NCBI GenBank assembly: GCA_964639665.1
Contig: CAZXEU010000121.1
Span: 1 to 64,000, forward strand
DNA from: CAZXEU01 sp964639665
Lineage (GTDB): Bacteria; Bacteroidota; Rhodothermia; Rhodothermales; Bin80
Length of the DNA stretch: 64,000 nucleotides
Direction of reading: 5' to 3'
The notes beneath the pieces are model-generated. The model saw only the letters and a list, made by a program, of their open reading frames with translations. It was not told the origin of the DNA and ran no database searches. Below, piece after piece: positions 27,558 through 36,759 of the stretch. Position 1 is the first letter of the stretch. Each line of letters opens with the position of its first letter. Position numbers and translations under genes: made by a program.

Positions 27558-28385
27558 CTACGCCATGCGGATCAGGCTTACGCGGATTACGCCGTCCGTT
27601 GGATTGACGGCTGTTTCTGCCTTGCCCGTGCGCCCGATTTCCATCTCGTGCGAAGTAAGGGTCTGCACCAGTTCACCACCCAGCTCCCGGGCAACGGATT
27701 CCGCTTCGCCTGTGCTGTAACGCTGGAGCTGAAACGGCATTTCGAGAAGCTGCGCCAGCTTGCCGTAGAATTCGTCGCTGATCTGGAGGGCCTCCTCTTC
27801 CGTAATTTCGTCCGTCGGCAAGGAGTATTCCAGCACGAGCGCTCCGCCAACCGTGCGCAGCGCCTTGAGCGTCTGCAGGAATACCGGCTTGGGGAGATAG
27901 TACGAAATGCCCTCCGCCACAACCAGTGTGGCCGAACCCGGATCCCATCCAGCCGCTTTCAGCGCTGGCACGAGCGTGGAAACATTGGCAAGATTGGCGA
28001 CACAGAATCGCAGTTCTGGCCCTCCGAGGCTCTCGTTTATCGCCTGCTTGATATCCAGGTTTGCCATGTCGACATCGATAACCGTCGCATCCGGGTAGCA
28101 CTCCGCAATGTCGATCGACAGCGGGTCAAGGCCGCTGCCCAGCACAATGACCTGGGCATCCGGCCTCTCGGAAAGGTATGTTTGGCAAAACCGTCTCACA
28201 GCATACTTGCGATTGCCGACCTCTTCCACAGCCCGGTCCAATGCGTCACCCAACAGGTCCACCAAGGGCCGACCTGCGCTAAGGTCGACTGCGGAAAACA
28301 GTCCCCTGGCTGTCTTGCCGGAGTAGGTGGATTCATCGGCAAGGAGTAGAACGAGGCATGATGTCGCGGGTACTTTGTGCAGCAT
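27558..28385 (-). CDS. S-adenosylmethionine-dependent methyltransferase, leucine carboxyl methyltransferase-like
   Basis: A 275-residue cytoplasmic methyltransferase with the LCM/PPM1-type plan. AVRRFCQTYLSERPDAQVIVLGSGLDPLSIDI is binding motif I, YPDATVIDVDMANLD is the acidic residue that binds the cofactor ribose, and ATLVVAEGISYYLP is motif IV, with GGALVLEYSLP later. Bacterial members methylate small carboxylates or unknown targets, so the substrate cannot be given. It converges with the oxidoreductase gene with only one base between the stops, and is divergent from the cytochrome gene. Confidence 0.8.
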   Translation of the reverse strand: MLHKVPATSCLVLLLADESTYSGKTARGLFSAVDLSAGRPLVDLLGDALDRAVEEVGNRKYAVRRFCQTYLSERPDAQVIVLGSGLDPLSIDIAECYPDATVIDVDMANLDIKQAINESLGGPELRFCVANLANVSTLVPALKAAGWDPGSATLVVAEGISYYLPKPVFLQTLKALRTVGGALVLEYSLPTDEITEEEALQISDEFYGKLAQLLEMPFQLQRYSTGEAESVARELGGELVQTLTSHEMEIGRTGKAETAVNPTDGVIRVSLIRMA

Positions 28386-28477
28386 GGCTTATGGCATCTG
28401 CCTTGGCACGCGGAAAATACGCACCTGCAACCGCAAAGCCAGTGGAGCACATCGCGCGTGCGGCCTTTATTGGGCCT

Positions 28478-28819
28478 ATGCTGGCAGTTGCAGGACTGCT
28501 TGTGCTCGCAAGCTGCGGCGGCGCGGCAGACCAGCAAGCGAGAGGCAAGCAAGCCTACGCCCTTTACTGCGCGGCTTGCCATGAGGCAGGGCAGGGCATT
28601 GGTCCGCGCCTTACGGCGCCTATTCTGGCCTCTCGCGGCACGGCCGCCCGATTATTCACGTACAACCGGGAAACCATGCCGTATAATGCAGGCGGACTGC
28701 TGGCGGACGGGCAATACTGGGACATTACCGCATTTCTGCTTGCGCGCGAGGCCCTGATGGATACGACCCGCGTACTGCGTCCACGCGGCGCCGAACGCCT
28801 GAGCCTGTCCAGTCCATAG
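28478..28819 (+). CDS. Small cytochrome c lipoprotein
   Basis: A 113-residue single-heme cytochrome c. A lipoprotein signal (MLAVAGLLVLASCGG) precedes the heme site YCAACH, and MPYNAGG supplies the methionine ligand. ATG 28478 puts the lipobox at the right distance; longer in-frame starts at 28358 would put 40 residues before the signal. It is an electron carrier anchored to the membrane facing the periplasm, a possible partner of the molybdopterin oxidoreductase upstream. The spmA gene begins 25 bases after its stop in the same direction. Confidence 0.85.
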   Translation: MLAVAGLLVLASCGGAADQQARGKQAYALYCAACHEAGQGIGPRLTAPILASRGTAARLFTYNRETMPYNAGGLLADGQYWDITAFLLAREALMDTTRVLRPRGAERLSLSSP

Positions 28820-28844
28820 CAGTTATCAAGCCGCCAATAGGCCT

Positions 28845-29816
28845 ATGCTGAACTATATCTGGGGCGGCCTCATCGTCTTCAGCCTGGTATTCGCGCTTGT
28901 TGCAGACGTGCGGGACTTTGCGCGAGACACGTACCGCAACGATCAGCCGATGCCTGTATCGGTGCAGTTTCCGGACGGATTCGTGCCCGGCATGCGGCTT
29001 CAGGACGTAAGCGTCGAAATCGACACCGACACGTACCGCGATTTCTATGCCACGCCAGAGGCCCCTGCAGACCGCTACGCGGGAGTGCTCATCCAGACGG
29101 ACCGGGGCCGGCAGCTGCGCTTCGCCGACGGCGTGGCTCTACCCGCGCCGCTTGCCACCATCCGCAGCATGACCTCGCGGCGGTCCGAAGATTTGGGAGG
29201 CACGCTGGAAGGTGCGCCGCCCGAGGCTGGTGCTCTCACCTGGATGGCCACGGTACGCTTTGAGTCCGTCCGCTGGGTCAAACTGTCCGCCATTGCTGCA
29301 GCAGCGATTGACTTTGCCGAGACGGCGGTAACCATTGCCCTCGGACTCATAGGCGGCCTGGCACTGTGGCTGGGACTGCTCAAGATTGCGGAGGCGGCAG
29401 GGATCCTCTACGGTCTGGTGCGCCTTACGCAGCCGCTGCTGCGGCCGCTGTTCCCGGAAGTGCCGGAGGGCCATCCCGCCATGGGCCTGATAGTGCTCAA
29501 TCTTACGGCGAACATGCTAGGGCTCGGCAATGCCGCCACGCCACTTGGCATAAAGGCCATGCAAGAGCTTCAGACGCTCAATCCAAGCGGAGATACGGCC
29601 ACCAACCCGATGGTCATGCTCCTGGCCATGAATACGGCGAGCGTGCAGATTGTACCGCCGGTACTCCTGGTGGCCATCATGGGCATGCACGTTAACCAGC
29701 TCTTTTTCTCCATAATCATCACTACCGGCCTCTCCCTGGCGGTCGCCATCGCAGCGACCAAGCTGCTGGGGCGCCTCAGGAGATACCGCACTTCAGACCC
29801 CTCGATTCAGCGCTAA
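28845..29816 (+). CDS. spmA: Spore maturation protein A-like membrane protein (nucleoside-recognition/gate domain)
   Basis: A 323-residue inner-membrane protein. After a first helix (GGLIVFSLVFALVADV) comes an extracytoplasmic insertion of about 120 residues (rich in acidic residues, about 35-150). The conserved membrane block follows: LLKIAEAAGILYGLVRL, NLTANMLGLGNAATPLGIKAM, MVMLLAMNTASVQIVPP. Bacillus SpmA lacks so long an insertion, which is common in Bacteroidota. The biochemical role is unknown; in Bacillus, SpmA and SpmB affect spore core dehydration, and non-sporulating bacteria keep the pair. Followed after two bases by spmB. Confidence 0.88.
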   Translation: MLNYIWGGLIVFSLVFALVADVRDFARDTYRNDQPMPVSVQFPDGFVPGMRLQDVSVEIDTDTYRDFYATPEAPADRYAGVLIQTDRGRQLRFADGVALPAPLATIRSMTSRRSEDLGGTLEGAPPEAGALTWMATVRFESVRWVKLSAIAAAAIDFAETAVTIALGLIGGLALWLGLLKIAEAAGILYGLVRLTQPLLRPLFPEVPEGHPAMGLIVLNLTANMLGLGNAATPLGIKAMQELQTLNPSGDTATNPMVMLLAMNTASVQIVPPVLLVAIMGMHVNQLFFSIIITTGLSLAVAIAATKLLGRLRRYRTSDPSIQR

Positions 29817-29818
29817 CC

Positions 29819-30361
29819 ATGGACCTTGTTCGACTGCTAGTCGACTACGCATCGGCCTTCGTGCTGCCGTGCATTATCGTTGGGTTCCCCCTGTACGGTA
29901 TGCTGAAGAAAGTGCCGGTCTACGAAGTCTTCGTCGACGGCGCCAAGGAAGGCTTTTCGGTCGCGGTCATGATCATCCCCTACCTCGTAGCCATCCTGTT
30001 CGCCATTGCCATGTTCCGGGCGAGCGGCGCGCTGGACTTCCTGATGCAAGGCCTGCGGCCCGTGCTGGCACTAGTGCATGTGCCGGCCGAGGTCATCCCG
30101 ATGGCGCTGGTCCGTCCCCTGACGGGCTCGGGGTCCGCCGCCATTGTGCTGGACATGATCGGACAGTACGGCGAAGACTCCATATTGGTAAAGATGGCCG
30201 CGACCATGTTTGGCTCTACCGAAACGACATTCTACGTCATCGCCGTCTATTTCGGCGCCATCAACGTAAGGAAGACACGGCACGCGCTGCCGGCGGGCCT
30301 TATCGCCGATATCTTCGCGATGTTCGCCGCAGTCTATGTAGTCCTGCTGCTATTCGGGTAG
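29819..30361 (+). CDS. spmB: Spore maturation protein B-like membrane protein
   Basis: A 180-residue inner-membrane protein that is full length for SpmB. It has the conserved GAKEGFSVAVMIIPYLVAI, PLTGSGSAAIVLDMI and FGSTETTFYVIAVYFGAINVRKTRHALPAG. It forms an obligate pair with SpmA (two-base spacing, same direction). The sporulation name is historical, since the lineage suggested by this window does not sporulate; a transport or envelope role is inferred. Confidence 0.9.
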   Translation: MDLVRLLVDYASAFVLPCIIVGFPLYGMLKKVPVYEVFVDGAKEGFSVAVMIIPYLVAILFAIAMFRASGALDFLMQGLRPVLALVHVPAEVIPMALVRPLTGSGSAAIVLDMIGQYGEDSILVKMAATMFGSTETTFYVIAVYFGAINVRKTRHALPAGLIADIFAMFAAVYVVLLLFG

Positions 30362-30365
30362 CCGA

Positions 30366-30665
30366 TTACAGCTCCAGAACGCTGTTTTCGCTGAAGAAAG
30401 GCGTGCCTGCGTAGCCGTCAGCGTCCTCGTCATTGCGCCAGCGGTGGCCATCGACAAGATACCGGAATTCCACCCTGGCGCCGGGCTTGAACGAAATGCT
30501 CCGGGTCCACACGCCCCGTGCAGAGTCCAGTTTCATGGGGTGCCGGGCGGCGTCCCAGTCGTTGAATGAACCTACTACGGTTGCGGCAGTGTGGGCAACG
30601 TCCGCCGGCAAGTCAAAGGTCACGCGCACGGACCGCCCCTTTGGGCTGAGCTTCTTGGCAATCAT
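30366..30665 (-). CDS. Small CBM48 glycogen-binding-like protein
   Basis: A 99-residue protein that is almost entirely one early-set beta-sandwich of the CBM48/isoamylase N-terminal type. Key signatures are VRVTFDLPAD, VVGSFNDWDAARHPM, and FKPGARVEFRYLVDGHRWRNDEDADGY. Free-standing CBM48 proteins of this size are common in Bacteroidota. They lack signal peptides, so the protein probably acts in the cytoplasm on glycogen-like glucans or as a protein-interaction module. ATG 30665 begins right before the domain. A perfect 16-base palindrome lies 27 bases upstream. It converges with spmB (4 bases between stops). Confidence 0.82.
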   Translation of the reverse strand: MIAKKLSPKGRSVRVTFDLPADVAHTAATVVGSFNDWDAARHPMKLDSARGVWTRSISFKPGARVEFRYLVDGHRWRNDEDADGYAGTPFFSENSVLEL

Positions 30666-30691
30666 GCTGCTGTTTGTTTGTTCAACAAGGA

Positions 30692-30707
30692 GTCCGGAAT
30701 TCCGGAC
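30692..30707. promoter_or_regulatory. Perfect 16-base palindrome upstream of the CBM48 gene
   Basis: GTCCGGAATTCCGGAC is a perfect two-fold inverted repeat ending 27 bases before ATG 30665. Its position suits an operator for a dimeric regulator, or a hairpin in the leader. No second copy was noticed in the window. Confidence 0.4.
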
Positions 30708-30854
30708 CGGCGGGTTATACGTAGCTGTGCCCGCGACTTTTCGTTGCAAGCGCTTCCGCATTTCTGAATTAACCGTACCTTAACGCCGGCTCGTCATTCG
30801 TCCGGTAGGTTCTCCAACCTGGAGCCCGTTTCCATTCGCTTATCTACATGACTC

Positions 30855-31877
30855 ATGGCTCGAACAGCCGGTCTGGCTTGCTCACTTGCTGCCTCCTTTC
30901 TTCTGCTTTCCCTCTCCAGTTCTGGCCAGCCGGCTGACCCGTTCGGATACGTACAGTTTATTCATGCGGCCACAAACGTTGGACCGGTGGACGTTCGCGC
31001 TGATGGGAGACTGCTTGCTTCCGATGTGGCTTACGGCAGTGCCAGCGCATTCGAAGCGCTGCCGCTCGGTGCCAGAAGCCTGACACTTTCGCATCACGGG
31101 GAAAGTGACCGCTTGTCCCGCCTTGAGATCTACGTAAACCCCGGAGAACATTACGTTTTGGTATCCCTAGGTACAGGTCGCGACGTCGAGCTGGGCTTTA
31201 GGCAGAATGTCCGCGCTACCTCGCGAACGAACAGGGTCGAGTTCTTTGTCGTTCACGCCGCCTTTGACACGGGCCCGATCGACATCCGGCTGCGTGATCC
31301 CGCCATGGGCAATGTCGTGACGGACCTGGTGTACAATAATCTGCCCTATGCCCGGTCGGGCGTCTACCGCGGAGTCGAACCCGGCGGATACGTATTCGAC
31401 GTGACTTCTGCCGACAACGTGCATACGATTGGCCACTTCTATTTTCAGCTCGGTGGATTCGCCAGGCAAACGCTCGTGTTCGTCGCCAGCGGCCGCGGTC
31501 AATCGCCCGAAGAGGGATTCTCGCTTATTGCTTACGAGGCTTCCGGCGATGCCATCCTGCCCGATGTCGTAACCAGTATGACGCGGCCTGAAGTCCCGGC
31601 AGCCACGGTACTCGGTACCGTCTATCCCAATCCCTCGCAAGGGCATTTCCAGATTACCTACTCCGTGGCGGAGCCCAAGCCGGTCCATATTGAGATCGTC
31701 GATGTGCTAGGGCGGCACATAGTTTCGCTTCGCAGCGGGCTCCATACGGCGGGAAGACATCTCGTCCGGTGGAACGGTCGAACCGCATCGGGCGATGCTG
31801 CCGCAAGCGGCATCTATTTCTGCCGCCTCGCTACGGCAGAAGAAAGCCTGCGCAAGACGCTGATTCTGACACGCTAG
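30855..31877 (+). CDS. DUF4397 protein with type IX secretion C-terminal sorting domain
   Basis: A 340-residue secreted protein. The signal peptide (LACSLAASFLLLSLSSSGQ) is followed by two DUF4397-type beta modules (about 30-140, starting FGYVQFIHAATNVGPVDVR, and 145-240, starting RVEFFVVHAAFDTGPIDIR). A T9SS type A sorting domain closes it (VYPNPSQGHFQITYS, VLGRHIVSL, WNGRTASGDAAASGIYFCRL, ending KTLILTR). The tail directs passage through the type IX system to the cell surface, where it is normally cleaved. The role of DUF4397 is unknown. ATG 30855 starts the signal peptide. It is divergent from the CBM48 gene (190 bases). Confidence 0.9.
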   Translation: MARTAGLACSLAASFLLLSLSSSGQPADPFGYVQFIHAATNVGPVDVRADGRLLASDVAYGSASAFEALPLGARSLTLSHHGESDRLSRLEIYVNPGEHYVLVSLGTGRDVELGFRQNVRATSRTNRVEFFVVHAAFDTGPIDIRLRDPAMGNVVTDLVYNNLPYARSGVYRGVEPGGYVFDVTSADNVHTIGHFYFQLGGFARQTLVFVASGRGQSPEEGFSLIAYEASGDAILPDVVTSMTRPEVPAATVLGTVYPNPSQGHFQITYSVAEPKPVHIEIVDVLGRHIVSLRSGLHTAGRHLVRWNGRTASGDAAASGIYFCRLATAEESLRKTLILTR

Positions 31878-31883
31878 TGTCTG

Positions 31884-31898
31884 CCGGACAGCGTCCGG
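31884..31898 (+). terminator. Short hairpin after the DUF4397 gene
   Basis: CCGGAC-AGC-GTCCGG forms a six-base-pair stem with a three-base loop seven bases after the stop codon. No T-tract follows, so intrinsic termination is doubtful; it could protect the 3-prime end of the message. Confidence 0.3.
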
Positions 31899-32467
31899 GT
31901 AGTGGGGCGTGGTACGCAATGGCAGGCGAGCCGGGGCTCATGGCGATACGTGAACCGAGCCGGAGCTCACGCGGCGCAGTGTCGTCCCGGCCTGAATGGG
32001 CGTCCAGTCTGGCGGCGCCGCGCCGTCACAATCCGTGTGGCTCCGCGCATCCCGGATTCAAGGCCACTTCCGGCAATAAGCCCTTGATCTACCGGGATAC
32101 AGGCAGGATTAAGGCTATGCCTCACGCCGGCTTCGCGCTAGGTCCCCCGAGTCTGCCCACGCGGGATTAGGCTGCACCCGTCAGCACCGATTCTCCCGTC
32201 CGCAGATTGCGATAGACAGCCGCGCCCCACGCTCCAGACGGCCGCCGCGCCGCACTGCATACAAACGCCCATGCGATGGCTGCCAAGCACCGGCGCCCCG
32301 CGTGACGCTTCGAAGGCGTGGCCCGATAAAGCAGTGGGCACCGTCGGACACGAATGCCCGGCCCCGCTACACGCGCGGGCCACACCTCCCACGTTCGCAG
32401 CCTGGGTCGGGCCGCCTCGCCATCGACCGGCAGCGAATCCCTTGCCGGGACTGCTTCACCGGCACAA
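31899..32467. other. Convergent intergenic stretch, no gene seen
   Basis: About 570 bases between the stops of two convergent genes. Frames of 60-130 codons are open on both strands but are arginine- and proline-rich and lack motifs. No repeat or RNA gene was recognised. Confidence 0.45.
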
Positions 32468-34936
32468 TTACTCGACTTCCAGTATGTCCTCGATCCGCGC
32501 CTCAATGTCCTCGAGATGCAGGCGCGTTATGCGATCGCCGGTCCGGGCAGCTGCGCGCCGCGCGCCGCTCTGGAGCGCTTCCAGCTCTCCCCGAACATAG
32601 GCGCGTATATCGGACTGGCTGACATCAATGTTGGCAAATCCGAACGCCGAAAGTACGGAAGGCACCGTCGGTGGCTCCTCCGTCATGAGCCATTCGAGCC
32701 TTTCCAGGTGGGCACGCTGCAGGGTTCGCCGGAACGGTCCAATCGCGGAGGCCGCAGGGAGCTCCGCCCAGATGCTGGTGCGCAGATCGCTCAGCATCTC
32801 GGACATCGTGTATACTTCTCCGTCCGAGATAGCCTCTGCCTCCATCATGCGGCCAAGCCGCTGCGGGTCCAGCAGCAAGCTTACGGCTGCGGACTGGTAC
32901 CTGCGCATTCGGTCCATGGCCCCGACCCCTTCGATGCGCCGCAGCACCTCGTTGTTCAGCAGCCAGTCAGGCGTCGTAAACACCTGGCGGTCAAGCCAGT
33001 CCATGGCTTCGCGCTGACGCTCGACGGGTATCAGGTCATACACGAGACCATCCTGATCGTAGGTCTTGAAGTTCTCGTAGTAGCTGCCCACGTTACGGGC
33101 CACATGGCCCACGTAGCGGTACCACTGCGAATTGACCTGACCATAGAGCTCTTCCAGATCATCGTAATTCTTGGCGTCTTCCCGGGTCCAGACCACCAGG
33201 CTGTCCAGGATAATCCGGAGATTGGACACGCCGTAGTCGCTTGCTTGGACGGCGTCATTACCCAGGTCCTCGCTCTGGGACCGGGGATCGAAAGCGGGGC
33301 CCTGGCGCCCGTAGAAGTAAAGCGGATCGTCCGCTCGTTCAACAACCCACTCATTCAGTACGGCGCGCTCGTCGTCCGGAGAAGCCGCATCGGGCAGCAC
33401 GCTATAGCCCCACTTCACAGCCCACTTGTCATAGAGGCCTACGTCCGGCATCAGATTGGTCACGCCGTCTCCCGGCTGCGCCACGTAGTTGAACCGTGCG
33501 TAGTCCATGATGGACGGCGCCGTGCCGTGGGCGTCCGTGAACGTGGCCGAGCGGAGAGAATCGACCGGGTAGGCATAGCTAGATCCCCAGTTATGCGGCA
33601 AGCCCAGCGTGTGTCCCACCTCGTGTGCAGATACGAATCGCACCAGCCGCCCCATGATTTCGTCCCTGAACTTGACGCCGCGCGCTTCCGGGTTTACGGC
33701 AGCTGTCTGGACGAAGAACCAGTTGCGCAGCAGGTTCATGACATTGTGGTACCAGCCGATATCACTTTCCAGGATCTCTCCGGTCCGCGGATCATGTACA
33801 TGCGGACCAAACGCATTCTGGATGTCTGACGAGAAGTAGCGGATCACGCTGTAGCGTACGTCTTCGGGACTGAATTCCGGGTCCTCCTCTGGAGTGGGCG
33901 GATCCTTGGCCATGATGGCATTCCTGAATCCCGCTTCCTCGAACGCCGCATTCCAGTCTTCCACGCCCTGCTTCAGATACGGCCGCCACTTCATCGGCGT
34001 GGCCGGGTCGATGTAGTACACGATCGGCTTTACGGGCTCTACAAGCTCCCCGCGAGCGTACGCTTCGGGATCGGACGGCTCTAGGCGCCAGCGTGTAACA
34101 AAGCATCGCTCTTCCGCCTTCTGCGCGTCGCGACCGTAATCGGTCATGGTCACGCTGAAAAAGCCAACCCGCTGATCGCACAAGCGCGGCTGCATCTGAT
34201 CCTCCGGCAGCAGGATCATCGACTGGTTCATTTCGACCGAAATGGTCTCGCTCGAGCTGTTGCTCGGCGGCGACGTGGCCTCGTAGCTCAAGACGTGCCG
34301 CACCTCGATGTTGCGGGGAAAGCTCCGCGCGGAAGTAATGAAGGTGCGGTCACCATCCAGCCGCCGAACGCCGTAACTGTCACGCCGGAATTTCTGGAGG
34401 CCGAGCGGCCTCACGTCCTCCGTAAACAATCCCGTCACGTCGATAACAACGGCTGAGGAGTCTTCGCTGAGCGTTTCAATTTCGAAGGAACTGAGGATAG
34501 GTTCGAAATTGGAATTCCTCACCGCCTGATAAATGGGCTGGTCTTCGTCCGCCACGTTCTCGTGGCTGACAATGCGCAGAAGGATATCGTCGTTTCTGCG
34601 TTGCCATCTGAGCACCTGCGTATTGGCCTTCATCCCGCCATAGCCGATGTTGTCAGCCGTGGCGGCCGTGCGGGTAACCAGAAGCATTTCCGATTCAAGA
34701 AGCTCCTGCGGAATTTCGTAATAGAGCTTTTCGTCGATGCGGTGTATGACAAAAAGCCCGGAATCGGTTTTCGCTTCGTCGGTGATGACATCCGCGTAGG
34801 CCTTCATTTCATCCTCGGAACTGCTTTCTTCTTCCGAGTCTCCGCCAACGGGCGCCGTATCGGCGGCCTCCCTGGCTCCTGTACAGCCTGCTGCAGCAAG
34901 AAGGGCCAGCAAGAGAAAACTGCGAAGGTACTGCAT
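32468..34936 (-). CDS. Zinc metalloprotease lipoprotein (DUF5117/DUF5118 type)
   Basis: An 822-residue lipoprotein with the lipobox LLAAAGC and an acidic linker. It has the DUF5118/DUF5117 N-terminal region (GLFVIHRIDEKLYYEIPQ) and a metzincin-like catalytic core. The zinc site HEVGHTLGLPH (near residue 440) is complete (HExxHxxGxxH), followed by NWGSSYAYPVDSLRSATF and SIMDYARFNYVAQPGDG, whose SIMDYARF resembles the Met-turn. A C-terminal helical domain ends the protein. Predicted to cleave proteins in the periplasm or on the surface; natural substrates of this family are not known. ATG 34936. The Plug gene lies 68 bases upstream in the same direction, so they may be co-transcribed. Confidence 0.88.
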   Translation of the reverse strand: MQYLRSFLLLALLAAAGCTGAREAADTAPVGGDSEEESSSEDEMKAYADVITDEAKTDSGLFVIHRIDEKLYYEIPQELLESEMLLVTRTAATADNIGYGGMKANTQVLRWQRRNDDILLRIVSHENVADEDQPIYQAVRNSNFEPILSSFEIETLSEDSSAVVIDVTGLFTEDVRPLGLQKFRRDSYGVRRLDGDRTFITSARSFPRNIEVRHVLSYEATSPPSNSSSETISVEMNQSMILLPEDQMQPRLCDQRVGFFSVTMTDYGRDAQKAEERCFVTRWRLEPSDPEAYARGELVEPVKPIVYYIDPATPMKWRPYLKQGVEDWNAAFEEAGFRNAIMAKDPPTPEEDPEFSPEDVRYSVIRYFSSDIQNAFGPHVHDPRTGEILESDIGWYHNVMNLLRNWFFVQTAAVNPEARGVKFRDEIMGRLVRFVSAHEVGHTLGLPHNWGSSYAYPVDSLRSATFTDAHGTAPSIMDYARFNYVAQPGDGVTNLMPDVGLYDKWAVKWGYSVLPDAASPDDERAVLNEWVVERADDPLYFYGRQGPAFDPRSQSEDLGNDAVQASDYGVSNLRIILDSLVVWTREDAKNYDDLEELYGQVNSQWYRYVGHVARNVGSYYENFKTYDQDGLVYDLIPVERQREAMDWLDRQVFTTPDWLLNNEVLRRIEGVGAMDRMRRYQSAAVSLLLDPQRLGRMMEAEAISDGEVYTMSEMLSDLRTSIWAELPAASAIGPFRRTLQRAHLERLEWLMTEEPPTVPSVLSAFGFANIDVSQSDIRAYVRGELEALQSGARRAAARTGDRITRLHLEDIEARIEDILEVE

Positions 34937-35004
34937 GATTGATTGCGAGTCGGTCTTGAGTTGGCGGAAGATACGTTGTGGGCAGGCTGACCTGCCAATG
35001 CATC

Positions 35005-36288
35005 CTACTGCGATTGCAGGTGGCGATAGCCGAGCAGCCTGTCCGTGCTGAGCGTTCTGTCCGTATAGTAGACGAGCGCTGTAAACAGGTTATCCGGCCG
35101 GAACGCCCGGCTGGAGATGGCGCGCCGCACCTGTGCTACAGGAGAAGTGTACCGGTAATCGTACTCGCCCTGCTTAAGGAGGATCGTATGTTCGTACCAC
35201 TTCTCGTCAGCGTTCCACCGAAGCTCGTTGGCGAGATCAAGGTCCCAGCCGTTGAAGCTTCCGACAAGAAAGATACCGCCCGAAAGCGGCACCTCGTCCG
35301 GAGGCACGTAGCGAAACAGGACATCTGCGTATTCGCCCTGCACGTCGGCCTCACCCACATATCGGTCTGCGCGGCCGATTATGGGTTGGCCCGCCAGAAG
35401 CGGTGTCAGGCCGCCAGCCGGGAATCGTGCGTAGTCCGGCGCGAGTGAAATGGCGATGGGAGACACCGCGTGGTCTATCCGCTCAATGGCTCCGCCAATG
35501 GAATAGTCCCGCAGGTCAACGTAGTAGTCCCCTTCCTGCGGCGCGAAGGAGTGTTCCGGCTCCAGATAAAACAGCAAATCGGGCTGTTCGGTCAGCGATG
35601 GCCTGTCGCTGCACCGGGGCTGCTCAAACCTGCCGTTGCGGGCGAAGCAAACCACGTAGTCAAATACAGTACCCAGAAGATCCGCAGGCGGCGTGAATTG
35701 CACGATGGGCTGAATCGTGGGCAGGACCTGGCGTCCCATGAGCAAGCGATCAAGGCCGAATCGCAGCGATGCGGCGCCCTCGGTGACGAAAAACGGTCGC
35801 TCGAAGAGCACGGCGTCCTCCCTGCCCTGCTCCGTTACACGCAGGATATAGTTGCCGCTTATGCGAAATCCGATACTGCTGTTGGGGAAGGAATACTCGT
35901 AATGCGTATAGCCAATCTGCGTGCTCCGGGACAGGCGGTAGTTAAATAGATCGTCCCGGTGAAACGCAGAAAGGTATTCGCTGGCCGTCAGATCGCGCCG
36001 CCACGACCGATCCGCATGGTAGAAGTAAATGGAGAGTGCCCGAGGACTGGTATCTAGAAGGTCGAATTCCAATGTAAGCGCGCCCCCGCGCGCCAGGCTC
36101 AAGATCGGGAGGTCCTGTTCCCTGGCTCCGTAAAGCTGAATGCTTCTCACTTCGTCCGTGGCCGCGGCCAGGCCGGGTGGCGGAGGAGGACTCCTGCGCA
36201 CAGGAGCATCCGCGGATTCCCTCGGGCCGGCACATGCGCCAGCTACACAAAGCAAGAGAACCGACCACCGCCACCGAGAATGTTGCAC
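35005..36288 (-). CDS. DUF5103 protein, type IX secretion Plug-like
   Basis: A 427-residue lipoprotein (lipobox LLCVAGAC). The DUF5103 layout has an N-terminal beta domain (IQLYGAREQDLPILSLARGGALTLEFDLL), the conserved FYHADRSWRRDLTASEYL and YTHYEYSFPN, and a C-terminal early-set-like sandwich (LVGSFNGWDLDLANELRW, EYDYRY). DUF5103 proteins include Plug, which closes the type IX translocon pore when it is not engaged with PorV and cargo. That function is inferred by family only. The start is GTG 36288. A metalloprotease gene follows 68 bases downstream. Confidence 0.82.
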   Translation of the reverse strand: MQHSRWRWSVLLLCVAGACAGPRESADAPVRRSPPPPPGLAAATDEVRSIQLYGAREQDLPILSLARGGALTLEFDLLDTSPRALSIYFYHADRSWRRDLTASEYLSAFHRDDLFNYRLSRSTQIGYTHYEYSFPNSSIGFRISGNYILRVTEQGREDAVLFERPFFVTEGAASLRFGLDRLLMGRQVLPTIQPIVQFTPPADLLGTVFDYVVCFARNGRFEQPRCSDRPSLTEQPDLLFYLEPEHSFAPQEGDYYVDLRDYSIGGAIERIDHAVSPIAISLAPDYARFPAGGLTPLLAGQPIIGRADRYVGEADVQGEYADVLFRYVPPDEVPLSGGIFLVGSFNGWDLDLANELRWNADEKWYEHTILLKQGEYDYRYTSPVAQVRRAISSRAFRPDNLFTALVYYTDRTLSTDRLLGYRHLQSQ

Positions 36289-36759
36289 TGCTCAAGCAAG
36301 GACTTCAACGCAACACAAGGTACGCCCTGGCAAGCAAGTGCGCACAAGCTGCTAAGATCGAGCCCCTGATCGCGAGCGGACCACGACCAGCGCATGAGTC
36401 CGGCGCGTAGCGGAGCCGGCGCAGTAAGTGGTGGAGGCGAAAGCGCGCATCGGTGACCCGGCGTTGAGCTGCTGTCCGTTCAAGTTCGACGATGCTGGCA
36501 CTACGCCGGCCAAGCTCCATCTACTTCTTCGCGCGGCTCACCGTCAGCCACTGGTTAGCCGTACGACCTGCGGCGACGAATAACGCGCGGATCCGGTCGT
36601 ATGCCGGGGATAGTGCGCGTGCTGAGCAGCACCAATCACTCAATGTGCTGCTTCGTCATTGCTCCGAGCGCGGGACTAAACTCTTGGCACTTGGGCGATA
36701 ATCCGCTGGTAGCCCGGCAATCTCGAGCCGCTCTGACCTTTGCCAGGCAGGTCCCGCAC
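36289..36759. other. Intergenic stretch of 470 bases, no gene seen
   Basis: Lies between the SulP gene and the Plug gene, both leftward. Frames of up to 88 codons are open but have no motif; one rightward frame (36492-36701) shows no ribosome binding site. Expected to hold the promoter of the Plug gene, though none was recognised. Confidence 0.45.
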
